The notes under the pieces are model-generated. The model had not been told where the DNA came from and made no database searches. It saw nothing but the letters and a program-made list of their open reading frames with translations. This document shows, in pieces, positions 9,179-19,047 of a stretch of DNA of 64,000 nucleotides; the stretch's first letter is position 1, and the number at the start of each line of letters is the position of its first letter. A program made the translations under genes and the position numbers. The DNA comes from Deltaproteobacteria bacterium (GTDB taxonomy: Bacteria; Bdellovibrionota; FAC87; UBA2466), in assembly GCA_900299195.1 (NCBI GenBank), contig OMIX01000064.1:1-64000 (forward strand). Reading direction: 5' to 3'.

Positions 9179-12100
9179 AAGACCTTTTAAACTTTTTCGA
9201 CAAGCCGAAAGATCCACTTAGCTTTAAAGCAGTTAAGATCTCTTTAGCTAGCCCAGAGAAAATTCGCTCTTGGTCTTATGGTGAGGTTAAAAAGCCTGAG
9301 ACGATTAATTACAGAACATTCAAACCTGAAAGAGACGGATTGTTCTGCGCTAAAATATTCGGACCTGTAAAAGACTACGAATGTAACTGCGGTAAGTATA
9401 AAAGAATGAAACACCGCGGTGTTGTTTGCGAAAAGTGTGGTGTTGAAGTTATACAGTCAAAAGTTAGAAGAGAAAGACTGGGACATATCGAGCTAGCTAC
9501 CCCTGTCGCTCATATTTGGTTTTTAAGAAGCTTACCGAGCCGAATTGGAGCTTTGCTTGATATTACTTTAAAGAACCTGGAACGAGTTTTGTACTGTGAA
9601 GCCTACGTAGTGGTAGACCCAGGAAAAACTCCCCTGAAAAAAGGGGAAGTCCTATCTGAGGATGAGTACTCAGCCGCAAGAAAAACTTATAAAACCGATT
9701 TTAAAGCTGCAATGGGTGCTGAAGCTGTTAGAGACATGCTACGTGAAATTGATCCCGATGCAGTCGCTAAGGAATTACGTATAGCCCTCAGCAAAACGAG
9801 TAGCGAAACCCTACAGAAATCCTTGGCCAAGCGCCTTAAAGTTTGCGAAGCCTTTAAAGCTTCGGGGAATAAACCTGAATGGATGATGTTAGATGTTATT
9901 CCGGTAATACCACCCGATCTTCGTCCACTAGTTCCCTTAGATGGTGGCCGATTTGCAACCTCCGATTTGAATGATTTATATCGAAGAGTAATCAACCGAA
10001 ACAATCGTTTGAAACGTTTGCAGGAACTGAATGCTCCGGAAATCATCATTCGCAATGAAAAGCGGATGCTACAAGAAGCCGTAGATGCACTTTTCGACAA
10101 TGGACGCCGTGGAAGAACCTTTACAGGACCTAACAAGCGGCCGCTCCGTTCGTTGAGTGATATGTTGAAAGGAAAGCAGGGTCGTTTCCGCCAAAACTTG
10201 CTAGGTAAGCGAGTGGATTACTCGGGCCGTTCCGTAATTGTTGTAGGACCCGAGCTTAGACTTCATCAGTGCGGCTTACCTAAAAAAATGGCTTTGGAAC
10301 TGTTCAAGCCGTTCATCTTCAACAAGCTTGAAGTACGAGGATTCGTAACTACCATCAAAAGTGCTAAAAAGATGGTGGAAAAAGAAAAGGAAGAAGTTTG
10401 GGATATTTTGGATGAAGTTGTTAAAGAGCACCCTGTCCTACTAAATCGAGCTCCTACTCTCCATAGATTGGGAATCCAGGCATTTGAGCCCGTCTTAATT
10501 GAAGGCAAAGCTATTCAGCTGCACCCATTGGTCTGCTCTACTTTCAATGCGGACTTCGATGGTGACCAAATGGCTGTTCACGTTCCACTCAGCGTCGAAG
10601 CCCAGCTCGAAGCCCGTGTGTTAATGATGTCAACCAACAACATCTTATCACCTGCGTTCGGTAAACCGATCATCGACCCCACACAAGATATTGTTTTAGG
10701 TGTCTATTACATGACTCAACAGAGGGTCAATTGTAAGGGAGAAGGAAAAACCTTTTCCAATCCGACAGAGGCTATTTACGCTCACGAAATCGGTGAAGTG
10801 GACCTTCATGCCAAGATCAACGTTCGTGTCTCGAATCACAAAGGCGAGACCAAAATGTACGATTGTTCTCCCGGGCGTTTGATTCTGAGAGAGATTATCC
10901 CGGCTGAGATCCCATTTGATGAATATAACCGCGTCATGGATAAAAAAGCTTTATCCGAGCTTATGGACATGTGTTACCGGGTGGCTGGAAATAAACGTAC
11001 AGTCATGTTAGCGGATAGACTTCGCTCACTTGGATTCGAATACGCTACACGAGGCGGAATCAGTATTTGTATGCAAGACATGAAGATTCCTACAAAGAAA
11101 GCGGAACTTCTCGACAAAGCATACACTGAAGTACAAGAGATCCAAAATCAGTACACCGAAGGTTTAATTACTGATGGTGAAAGATACAATAAAGTGATCG
11201 ATATTTGGGCTCAAGTCACCGAGCAAGTCGCTGAAGAGCTGATGGGAGAATTGTCGACCGACGTAGTCACCGACAAATCTGGAAACAAGATCACTATTCC
11301 ATCTCTGAACTCGATATATATGATGGCTGATTCGGGCGCTAGAGGTAGTGCCGCACAAATCCGTCAGCTAGCCGGGATGCGGGGATTAATGGCTCGCCCA
11401 TCGGGGGAGATCATTGAAACACCTATCACTGCGAACTTCCGAGAAGGATTGGATGCATTACAGTACTTTATTTCTACTCACGGTGCCCGAAAAGGGTTAG
11501 CTGATACAGCTCTTAAGACTGCTCATTCAGGTTACCTAACTCGTCGTTTGGTGGATGTGGCACAAGATATTGTGGTATCGGACTACGATTGTAAGACCAC
11601 GGATGGTATTGAGATTGCTGCTCTAGTGGAAGGTGGAGAAATCATCGAGGCTATTGGAGACCGAATACTAGGTAGAGTGGCTCTCGAAGACATCACTGAC
11701 CCTTACACTGGTAAGGTTTTGGTTAAGGCGAACGAAGAGATCAATGAAGACCGAATGACCGCAATCGAAGAAGCGGGAATCGAAAAAGTTATTATCCGCT
11801 CTGGCTTAACTTGTAAGACTGAAGTGGGTATCTGTTGTCTCTGTTATGGCCGAGACCTATCACGTGGTCACCTGGTAAATATCGGAGAGGCAGTTGGAAT
11901 CATTGCCGCTCAAAGTATCGGTGAACCCGGTACACAGTTAACCATGAGAACATTCCACGTTGGAGGTACTGCAACTCGACGTGCCGAACAAAGTTCTTTA
12001 GAAGTTCGCCATGAAGGAACCGTCAAGCTTTTCAGGGCTAACCTAGTTAAAGATAGACAGGGTACTTTCACTGTAATGAATCGTAACGGTGAATTAGCGG

Positions 12101-13320
12101 TTCTTGATGATACCGGACGGGAGCGAGAGAGATACCAATTAGTTTACGGTGCTAAACTTACGGTACAAGAAGGTGGAAAAGTGACTAAGGGCCAAGTGGT
12201 AGCTACTTGGGATCCTTACACAGTTCCAGTGCTTTCCGAACAGGGCGGAACAGTATCCTTTGTTGATATTGCCGAAGGATTGTCAGTATCAGAGCAAGTG
12301 GATGAAGTGACCGGGTTAAGTCGTCGAGTCATTATCGATTCGAGAGACACGGATTTGAGACCCCGTTTGGTGGTCTTGGATGAGAACAAACAAGCTAAAG
12401 CCACTTACTTGTTACCCATTGGCGCGAACATTACCGTATTTGACGGAGATCAGTTATTCCCAGGGGATGCTATTGCAAAAATCCCTCGCGAAACCATGAA
12501 GACCAAGGATATTACTGGGGGTCTTCCTCGAGTGGCTGAATTGTTTGAAGCCAGAAAACCCAAAGAAGTTGCGGCTATCAGTGAAATCGATGGAGTCGTT
12601 TCTTTTGGTAAGGATAGTAAAGGTAAACGTAAGTTGATCATTACTCCCGAGCATGGTGAACCTCAAGAATATCTCATTCCGAAGGGTAAGCATATTAGTG
12701 TTCGCGAAGGTGATCATGTCAGAGCTGGCGAGCTTCTCATGGATGGAGCAGCTAACCCGCACGATATTTTGAAAATCCTTGGAGATAAAACTTTAGCCAA
12801 GTATTTAGTGGATGAAGTTCAAGAGGTTTACCGTCTACAAGGGGTTCGTATCAATGATAAGCACATTGAGCTTATTGTTCGTCAGATGTTGAAACGGGTC
12901 CGTATTTCAGAACCGGGAGACACCGACTTCTTGTTAGGAGAACATGTAGAACGATTCCGATTTGAAGCTGAAAACGAAAGAGTGAAAAAACTCGGTAAGA
13001 AGACTGCAGTAGCGGAGCCTTTATTACTGGGTATCACTAAGGCCTCCTTGAGTACTGAGAGCTTTATCTCTGCAGCTTCGTTCCAGGAAACCACAAAGGT
13101 TCTAACAGAAGCAGCCATTCAAGGTAAAATTGACAGGCTAAAAGGGCTCAAAGAAAACGTGATCATGGGACGACTCATTCCTGCGGGAACTGGTATAGAT
13201 GCTTACCGCAGAGTCAATGTGTTGACTCATGAAGAAGCTGCTATGGCTGAGGATGACTTTGAGACGGTTGAGAAATCGGCTCCTGAAGTAGCTGCTGTTA
13301 CAGCTGAAGCTAAACTGTAA
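9175..13320 (+). CDS. rpoC: RNA polymerase subunit beta-prime
   Basis: The 1381-residue catalytic subunit. Visible landmarks are the N-terminal zinc site ([19 protein letters not shown]), the active-site magnesium loop [12 protein letters not shown], the bridge helix/trigger loop region ([26 protein letters not shown]) and the second zinc site ([11 protein letters not shown]). The C-terminus ends with a 20-residue Ala/Glu-rich tail. It overlaps rpoB and is the last gene of the operon, ending shortly before a strong terminator. Confidence 0.99.
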   Translation: MKDLLNFFDKPKDPLSFKAVKISLASPEKIRSWSYGEVKKPETINYRTFKPERDGLFCAKIFGPVKDYECNCGKYKRMKHRGVVCEKCGVEVIQSKVRRERLGHIELATPVAHIWFLRSLPSRIGALLDITLKNLERVLYCEAYVVVDPGKTPLKKGEVLSEDEYSAARKTYKTDFKAAMGAEAVRDMLREIDPDAVAKELRIALSKTSSETLQKSLAKRLKVCEAFKASGNKPEWMMLDVIPVIPPDLRPLVPLDGGRFATSDLNDLYRRVINRNNRLKRLQELNAPEIIIRNEKRMLQEAVDALFDNGRRGRTFTGPNKRPLRSLSDMLKGKQGRFRQNLLGKRVDYSGRSVIVVGPELRLHQCGLPKKMALELFKPFIFNKLEVRGFVTTIKSAKKMVEKEKEEVWDILDEVVKEHPVLLNRAPTLHRLGIQAFEPVLIEGKAIQLHPLVCSTFNADFDGDQMAVHVPLSVEAQLEARVLMMSTNNILSPAFGKPIIDPTQDIVLGVYYMTQQRVNCKGEGKTFSNPTEAIYAHEIGEVDLHAKINVRVSNHKGETKMYDCSPGRLILREIIPAEIPFDEYNRVMDKKALSELMDMCYRVAGNKRTVMLADRLRSLGFEYATRGGISICMQDMKIPTKKAELLDKAYTEVQEIQNQYTEGLITDGERYNKVIDIWAQVTEQVAEELMGELSTDVVTDKSGNKITIPSLNSIYMMADSGARGSAAQIRQLAGMRGLMARPSGEIIETPITANFREGLDALQYFISTHGARKGLADTALKTAHSGYLTRRLVDVAQDIVVSDYDCKTTDGIEIAALVEGGEIIEAIGDRILGRVALEDITDPYTGKVLVKANEEINEDRMTAIEEAGIEKVIIRSGLTCKTEVGICCLCYGRDLSRGHLVNIGEAVGIIAAQSIGEPGTQLTMRTFHVGGTATRRAEQSSLEVRHEGTVKLFRANLVKDRQGTFTVMNRNGELAVLDDTGRERERYQLVYGAKLTVQEGGKVTKGQVVATWDPYTVPVLSEQGGTVSFVDIAEGLSVSEQVDEVTGLSRRVIIDSRDTDLRPRLVVLDENKQAKATYLLPIGANITVFDGDQLFPGDAIAKIPRETMKTKDITGGLPRVAELFEARKPKEVAAISEIDGVVSFGKDSKGKRKLIITPEHGEPQEYLIPKGKHISVREGDHVRAGELLMDGAANPHDILKILGDKTLAKYLVDEVQEVYRLQGVRINDKHIELIVRQMLKRVRISEPGDTDFLLGEHVERFRFEAENERVKKLGKKTAVAEPLLLGITKASLSTESFISAASFQETTKVLTEAAIQGKIDRLKGLKENVIMGRLIPAGTGIDAYRRVNVLTHEEAAMAEDDFETVEKSAPEVAAVTAEAKL

Positions 13321-13341
13321 AGCAAGGTATTAAATCATTTT

Positions 13342-13382
13342 AAAAGAGCTAAATGCCAAGTGCGTTTAGCTCTTTTGTTTTT
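13342..13382. terminator. Bidirectional terminator between rpoC and the RluA-type gene
   Basis: A perfect 12-bp stem, AAAAGAGCTAAA with TTTAGCTCTTTT, encloses an 11-nt loop and is followed on the plus strand by TTTTGTTTTTT. The A-rich left flank gives a matching T-run on the minus strand, so it can also serve the convergent gene that ends here. Confidence 0.9.
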
Positions 13383-14266
13383 TAAAACTCATGCCTAAAT
13401 TCCTGGTCCGAAACACTAAAGTTGCCCTCATGGAAATCTAACCTTACTGCTCGTAGTGCATGGTAATCCCTAGTTAAAGTACGACGAGTATAGTCAGTAT
13501 CGTATAGTTTATCTCCCAGTAGAGGGAACCCTAAAGATGCCAAATGTACCCGAACTTGATGGGTTACACCGGTGCGACAGACCACTTGAGCTAAAAACAG
13601 AGAATGTTCCGGTAATCTTTTTACCACTTTGACATAAGATAGAGCGTCTAGAACAGGAGGACGGTGCCCACTTTCCCCCTTTACTACCACCATTCTTTGG
13701 GAGTCCCCGATGGCATGTGCAATCGAATAATCGACCACATATTCATCATTCTCTGGAGCCCCCCAACACCAGGCAAGATAGGTTTTGGTGATCTCTTTAT
13801 TTTTAAACCTTTCTCTCCATGACTTAAAACTAACGGGGCTAAGGGCAACAATTAACACTCCGGACGTTCCTGTGTCCAAACGATGAGGAGTAAGTGTGGG
13901 TTGAGGCTCGAGAAAAAGCTGATTGATTTCTGGGTATTTTTTTCTCATCCAAGCCGTGATCGTGCCCGTATCAAACAGTCGCAAAGGATGCCCGGCAATT
14001 CCAGAAGGTTTATCAATGACTACAATTCCATCGGCTTCGTGCAAGACTTTGACTCCATCCAAATGAGAGCCCTGTTTTAAAACCTCCAAATGCTTATTGA
14101 GACCCGTAAAATTGAGTTCGCTTAATAAGGAGACTTTATCCCCTTTTTTTGCAGTTCGGCCATCTGAATACACTACTAGCCTGGAAGTTAAGCATTCCTC
14201 TCTTTGCCGTTGAGTGAGTAGGGGATATTTTAGTTTCAACCAATTTGAGACACGATTAGTTTCCAT
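13382..14266 (-). CDS. RluA-family RNA pseudouridine synthase
   Basis: This family isomerises specific uridines in rRNA or tRNA. The catalytic motif HRLDTGTSGVLIVAL (about residues 128-142) contains the essential aspartate, and the substrate-binding GVTHQVRVHLASLGFPLLGDKLY motif follows near the C-terminus. The N-terminal 60 residues resemble an S4-like RNA-binding part. It is 294 residues, within the family range. It is monocistronic and convergent with rpoC. The exact target (RluA, RluC or RluD type) cannot be decided from sequence alone. Confidence 0.9.
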   Translation of the reverse strand: METNRVSNWLKLKYPLLTQRQREECLTSRLVVYSDGRTAKKGDKVSLLSELNFTGLNKHLEVLKQGSHLDGVKVLHEADGIVVIDKPSGIAGHPLRLFDTGTITAWMRKKYPEINQLFLEPQPTLTPHRLDTGTSGVLIVALSPVSFKSWRERFKNKEITKTYLAWCWGAPENDEYVVDYSIAHAIGDSQRMVVVKGESGHRPPVLDALSYVKVVKRLPEHSLFLAQVVCRTGVTHQVRVHLASLGFPLLGDKLYDTDYTRRTLTRDYHALRAVRLDFHEGNFSVSDQEFRHEF

Positions 14267-14408
14267 AGCTTAAAAATGGGACCACCTTAAAACAGACAAC
14301 TGTCCAACGCCCCTTCCAGGTATTATACGCCACAGGAATGGAAATCCTAAGTTCGCTTTCTCTTTTAATACTTCCCTAACTTCAGTGATTGTTTTATACA
14401 CCCATCCA

Positions 14409-15308
14409 ATGGCCTACTCTCCTTTCAATCATACGGGTCAATGGACTCAATGGGCACAGTTTCTTAAAAGTATTCGAGCTTATCTTGATCAAAAAGGCTA
14501 TACAGAAGTCTCAACACCTCATCTTGTCGAGGTTGGGGCATTCGAAAGCACTATCGACACACTTAGGGTCTCTTATTCCACCGGAAGTGCCGAGCTTCAC
14601 TCCTCCCCTGAAATTGAAATGAAAAAGATCCTCGCACTTTTTGAAAAGCCCATTTATCAAATTTGTAAAAGCTTTAGAGATGATCCACCGACCCCAACCC
14701 ATGCTATTGAATTTACCTTGTTAGAGTTTTATCGTCCCATGTGTAGTTCACGCTCTTTGGAGAAAGAAACGCTTAATTTGATTTCAGCTGTTTCTACGAA
14801 ACAACCAGTCATAAAAACAGAGTCGGTATATGATCTGATTCTCAAGAAAACTGGAATTAATCTCGATACTGCAACAGACTCACAAGAACTAGCGCGTCAG
14901 GTTAAGAAGCTCACTTCTATCCATGTGACGAGCGGTGACTCCTGGTCAGATATTTTCTTTAAAATCATGATTGAACTCATCGAACCTTCTTTGCCCCCCG
15001 ATACCTTATATTTACTGAACCAATATCCTTCAGCGGTTAGCCCCCTTTCAAAAACAATTCCTAATTCATCAAAAGCAGATAGATTTGAAATTTACTGGAA
15101 GGGAATGGAGTTGTGTAACGGATGTTCTGAACTAACCGACGCGGCAGCTCTCAAAAGAAGATACCAAATGGAATCTCAAGACCGTATTAAAGCTGGAAAG
15201 TCCCCGCACCCTGAGCCAAAAGATTTATTTTTGTCGGCCAGTAAAATAGATGGTGCGAGCGGTGTAGCGATTGGACTTGAGAGACTCTTTAAAGCTTTGA
15301 ACAGTTAA
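14409..15308 (+). CDS. epmA: EpmA-like lysyl-tRNA synthetase paralogue (GenX/PoxA type)
   Basis: A class II lysyl-tRNA synthetase catalytic core without the anticodon-binding domain, about 300 residues. Class II motifs are visible: FRDDPPTPTHAIEFTLLEFYRP (motif 2) and SGVAIGLERLFKAL (motif 3). In E. coli EpmA attaches beta-lysine to elongation factor P. The ORF track starts at GTG 14385; I prefer ATG 14409 because the family homology begins right after it, though neither start has a good ribosome binding site. EF-P and EpmB are not in this window, so the EF-P role is inferred from the family. Confidence 0.8.
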   Translation: MAYSPFNHTGQWTQWAQFLKSIRAYLDQKGYTEVSTPHLVEVGAFESTIDTLRVSYSTGSAELHSSPEIEMKKILALFEKPIYQICKSFRDDPPTPTHAIEFTLLEFYRPMCSSRSLEKETLNLISAVSTKQPVIKTESVYDLILKKTGINLDTATDSQELARQVKKLTSIHVTSGDSWSDIFFKIMIELIEPSLPPDTLYLLNQYPSAVSPLSKTIPNSSKADRFEIYWKGMELCNGCSELTDAAALKRRYQMESQDRIKAGKSPHPEPKDLFLSASKIDGASGVAIGLERLFKALNS

Positions 15309-15366
15309 CGGTGTTAGGATCATCAGGCACTGCAACCCAAGCGAATGGATCGACTGATTTAAAAAA

Positions 15367-17145
15367 TCAATCCCTTTTCCCTAACTGGCTGTAAATCTGG
15401 TGAAACCGGTAAAAACTACCTCTTTTCTTTAGTAATCCATCGTACGTTCCCATCTCGGCAACCTTACCATTTTCCATTACAATAACTTTGTCACATTGCC
15501 TGATTGTCGAAAGACGATGAGCCACAACAATCGAGGTTCGCCCCCTCAGGCCCTCTTGAATCGCTGACATTAAATATCTTTCAGAAATCGGGTCTACGCT
15601 CGCTGTCGCCTCATCTAAAATCAGTACTTCTGGCTGAAAGACCCAAATCCGAGTAAAAGCAATTAACTGCTTTTCTCCCAAGGAAAGATTGCTTCCTCCC
15701 TCATAAACGGGCATGTCAAGTCCGCCACGTGACTGAATCAGTTCCCATAAATGGGTTTTTCGACATTGAGACTCGAGAAAAGAATCATCCCACTCTTCTC
15801 TTCCCAAAGTTAAATTGGCTCTGACAGTTCCACTAAAAAGATAGACCTCTTGTTGGATCACCCCAATATGTCTTCTTAAAATGCGACGATCGAATTCCTG
15901 AATCTCTCGTCCCCCCAGAGTAATTTTTCCTTGGCTTAAATCATAAAATCTCAACAGCAAACGAATCAAAGAGGACTTTCCGCTCCCGGTGGTCCCCACG
16001 ACAGCCAAGGATTTTCCGTGCTCAATTTCAAAGCTCACGTTATCAAGTGCCCAACTTTCTCTGGTGGGATACTTAAAAAACACTCCGTCAAATACAATGG
16101 ATGAATCTTTGATAGTACCTGCGGTTTTTCTATCGGGTAAAACTAAATCTACCGACTCACTGGGCTCCTCTAAAATATCAACTACGCGCTCGGCCGCTAC
16201 CATTGCTGATAAAAAAGTATTATATTTCTCAACCATGTCTCGAATGGGTTGATATAAATTTCTCAAATAACCGAAAAACGCTACCAATACTCCTAAGGAT
16301 ATTTTACCTTGAATAGCCCAATATCCTCCGACTCCCATTAAGCTTGCCATCGCAACGCCATTCAAAACGTTGGCATAGGGCTGAACAGAAGCATAAATTT
16401 TAAGTGCTTTCATTTGGGCTTCGGTATGACCGTCTACAATTTGACTAAAAGTGGTTAACCTTTCATGTTCAGCCCCTAATCTCTGAATGGTTCCTATAGC
16501 TCCGATATTTTCCCCTAAAAATGAATTTACTTGTGAAAGGCGCGATCTCACTGTTTTGTAAGCCTCGCTTAATTGCTCCCCGAAACGCCATATCGTCCAA
16601 AATACCAACGGAATAGTGACCAGCGTGATCAAAGCCAAATCTAAGTCCATCCACAACATCGAACCTATACTTCCCAAAACAATCATAACGTCCAAAATGA
16701 GAACTGAGATAGAGGCTGTAAATAATTCGCTGAGAGCTTTGATATCATTAATGACTCTAGTTAAGATTCTCCCTGTGGGATGAGAATCAAAATAAGAAAT
16801 GGGCAAGGTATGAACTTTGGTAAAAACCTTGATCCTCAAATCATGAATAACTTTTTGACCCGTTCTTTGAATGACTAGAGCTTGAAACATTTCAAACACA
16901 GCCCGAAGAACTATAACTCCCAGGAAAGCAAATACAATCTTAGTAAGGTCTTTGGAATTCGCCCCAGGAGATATCACAATGTCAGTCCCTTTACCGAGGA
17001 GATAGGGAGCCAATAACTCACAACACGTAGAAGCCAGTACTAACAAAAGCCCTAAAACGAACTCATAGATTCGAGGGGATAAAACAGGAGAAAGAATCTT
17101 AAGAACTCTTCCCATTTGATGCTTTTGAACCCCACTTTTCTTCAT
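15367..17145 (-). CDS. ABC exporter half-transporter, consensus-site subunit
   Basis: A fused membrane and ATPase polypeptide of 592 residues. Six hydrophobic segments span roughly residues 15-330 and the nucleotide-binding domain covers about 350-585, with Walker A VVGTTGSGKSS and Walker B VLILDEATASVDP holding the catalytic glutamate. The ABC signature is altered to LSLGEKQ instead of LSGGQ. Its start overlaps the stop of the upstream gene by four bases. Together they form a heterodimeric exporter of the MdlAB/TM287-288 type; lipid, peptide or drug export are all possible. Confidence 0.88.
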   Translation of the reverse strand: MKKSGVQKHQMGRVLKILSPVLSPRIYEFVLGLLLVLASTCCELLAPYLLGKGTDIVISPGANSKDLTKIVFAFLGVIVLRAVFEMFQALVIQRTGQKVIHDLRIKVFTKVHTLPISYFDSHPTGRILTRVINDIKALSELFTASISVLILDVMIVLGSIGSMLWMDLDLALITLVTIPLVFWTIWRFGEQLSEAYKTVRSRLSQVNSFLGENIGAIGTIQRLGAEHERLTTFSQIVDGHTEAQMKALKIYASVQPYANVLNGVAMASLMGVGGYWAIQGKISLGVLVAFFGYLRNLYQPIRDMVEKYNTFLSAMVAAERVVDILEEPSESVDLVLPDRKTAGTIKDSSIVFDGVFFKYPTRESWALDNVSFEIEHGKSLAVVGTTGSGKSSLIRLLLRFYDLSQGKITLGGREIQEFDRRILRRHIGVIQQEVYLFSGTVRANLTLGREEWDDSFLESQCRKTHLWELIQSRGGLDMPVYEGGSNLSLGEKQLIAFTRIWVFQPEVLILDEATASVDPISERYLMSAIQEGLRGRTSIVVAHRLSTIRQCDKVIVMENGKVAEMGTYDGLLKKRGSFYRFHQIYSQLGKRD

Positions 17146-18956
17146 AAAAAACTCTCCGAATGGGGAATGCCGCTCTTTTCTCGATCAAGCTCTCTCTCAC
17201 TTTGGCTCCACAAGTCTTGATAAAGGGGGCTGATTTGCAGCAGATGCTGATGAGTGCCTCGCTCAACCAGACTCCCTTGGTCTAAAACCCAGATCTCATC
17301 CATGCGAGACATGACCGATAATCGGTGAGAAGCAAAAAGCACGGTTAATGGTTGATACTGTTCAAAAAAAGAATCGATAATACGACTCTCAACTTCAACA
17401 TCAACTGCCGAAAAACAATCATCCAATAATAAAACCTTGGGTTCTCGCAAAAGAGCACGAACCAAAGCTAATCTCTGTTTTTGCCCCCCTGACAAAGTAA
17501 CCCCTTTTTCTCCCAAAGGTGTTTCGTAACCCTTCGGTAGTTCGGACACCTCCCTTTCAATCTGAGCTAACTTCATCAAAAAACCAACTTGGTCCTGAGA
17601 AAGTTTTTGGTTCCCCATTTTCATGTTGTTAATAACGTTTTCACTAAACAAAAAAACACTCTGCTCCACCATAGAAATGTCTTTTCTTAGTATTGCCAAA
17701 GGAATTGAGGCAATATCACTTCCCTCAAAAAAAAGAGAATCGGGATTAGTTTCGTAAAGACGTAGCCACAAATTCAAAAAAGTGGTTTTTCCCGACCCTA
17801 CTCGCCCGACGATTCCTATTTTCTGGCCCCTTTGAACACGCAGATCTCTTAATTTCAGGGAAAAAGGATGTTGTTTTTCCCAAGTGGGATACCGAAAATC
17901 TAGACTCCTAATTTCAAGCTGTCCCGGTGATGGTGGAAGAGCTCTAGTTTCTGCTTTTAAAACTGAACTGATTTCAGAAACTTCAAAAATCTGATCGATT
18001 CGTCGTTGAGCCGCGAAGCCTTCTCGATGCATAGTCACAGCCCAGCCTATAGCCTCCATGGGCCAAGAGAGTTGAACCACAAATCGTTGAAAGGCTACAA
18101 AAGTCCCTACTGTGATCGCTCCGTGAATGACATCTATCCCGCCCAACCACAAAATCAAGAAAGTCCCGGCATTAGTTAGCAACCCCAATGACGGAGAAAA
18201 AAGAGACTCCCATCCAGCTAAATTAATTCCTCGCTCCCGATACTTTTCACTCAGCTTACGAAACTCTCGACAGGTCTCAGACTCTAGTACTAGGGAACGA
18301 ATCAATCGAACCCCAGAAAAACTCTCTTGGGCGTAACTACTTAGACCCGACATTTTTTTTTGTAGTTCTTCAAAAATCAGATCAATTTTGGTCCCAATTC
18401 GTTTAGTAATCCACGGGACCAATGGATAAAAAGCAAAAGCAAGTAGAGAAAGCTTGGGGGAAAGTAATAACATCGGAGGAATAATCAAAATCAGCATTAA
18501 AATTGCGTCTGCGGTTACCAAAATTCCGGGACCCAATGCCATTCTGACCGCTTCAATATCATTAGTTACCCGAGACATTAGGTCTCCCGATGGGTTTTTT
18601 TGATGAAACTCCAGTGGCAGCTTTTGAAGATGGCAGTAAACTTTTTGCCGAACCTCCCGGACGACCAAATGAGAAGTTCCCATGAGATAGATTCTCCAAA
18701 GATATCGACCGTAAGATTGAAGTATCATCAAAATTAAATACCCAACGGATGCCCAAATTAGCTTGTGGAGGTTCTTGGGCTCAATGGCATCAATGGCATA
18801 TTTCACGAACAGAGGAAGCGAAACGTTAACTAAATCTACCAATGCCAAAGTCAGTAATCCTATCGAGTACCTCTTTGGATATCGCTTAAGGTACGGCCAA
18901 AAGGGATACTTCTTTGCGAATCTAATCGGGCTTAACTGGTTAAATCTATTAGTCAT
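17142..18956 (-). CDS. ABC exporter half-transporter, degenerate-site subunit
   Basis: A 604-residue membrane-ATPase fusion and the partner of the next gene. The membrane part occupies about residues 20-330. The ATPase part has Walker A IVGRVGSGKTT and a canonical signature VTLSGGQKQRL, but Walker B reads LLLDDCFSAVD, with aspartate in place of the catalytic glutamate. This fits a heterodimer in which one ATP site is built from this Walker pair and the partner's altered signature and hydrolyses poorly. It diverges from clpB with about 90 bp between the coding regions. Confidence 0.88.
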   Translation of the reverse strand: MTNRFNQLSPIRFAKKYPFWPYLKRYPKRYSIGLLTLALVDLVNVSLPLFVKYAIDAIEPKNLHKLIWASVGYLILMILQSYGRYLWRIYLMGTSHLVVREVRQKVYCHLQKLPLEFHQKNPSGDLMSRVTNDIEAVRMALGPGILVTADAILMLILIIPPMLLLSPKLSLLAFAFYPLVPWITKRIGTKIDLIFEELQKKMSGLSSYAQESFSGVRLIRSLVLESETCREFRKLSEKYRERGINLAGWESLFSPSLGLLTNAGTFLILWLGGIDVIHGAITVGTFVAFQRFVVQLSWPMEAIGWAVTMHREGFAAQRRIDQIFEVSEISSVLKAETRALPPSPGQLEIRSLDFRYPTWEKQHPFSLKLRDLRVQRGQKIGIVGRVGSGKTTFLNLWLRLYETNPDSLFFEGSDIASIPLAILRKDISMVEQSVFLFSENVINNMKMGNQKLSQDQVGFLMKLAQIEREVSELPKGYETPLGEKGVTLSGGQKQRLALVRALLREPKVLLLDDCFSAVDVEVESRIIDSFFEQYQPLTVLFASHRLSVMSRMDEIWVLDQGSLVERGTHQHLLQISPLYQDLWSQSERELDREKSGIPHSESFL

Positions 18957-18982
18957 TTTTTTGTTTTAATTCTTAGAGTTGT

Positions 18983-19011
18983 CTTTGACTTTCTCAAATT
19001 GGTCCCCATAC
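18983..19011 (+). promoter_or_regulatory. Sigma-32-like heat-shock promoter of clpB
   Basis: CTTTGAC, a 14-base spacer and CCCCATAC match the heat-shock consensus (CTTGAAA, 13-15 bases, CCCCATNT) well, especially the C4 -10 element. It lies 37 bases before the clpB ATG. The ORF-track start at 18979 would place this promoter inside the gene, which supports the later start. Confidence 0.65.
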
Positions 19012-19047
19012 TTAAGCTTAGAATATCTGCCTGAGAAGGGGGCAACC

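Noticed and set aside
12454-12762. 102-residue minus-strand ORF within rpoC (and similar ones within rpoB)
   Set aside because: Opposite-strand shadow of a highly conserved gene; no independent coding signal.
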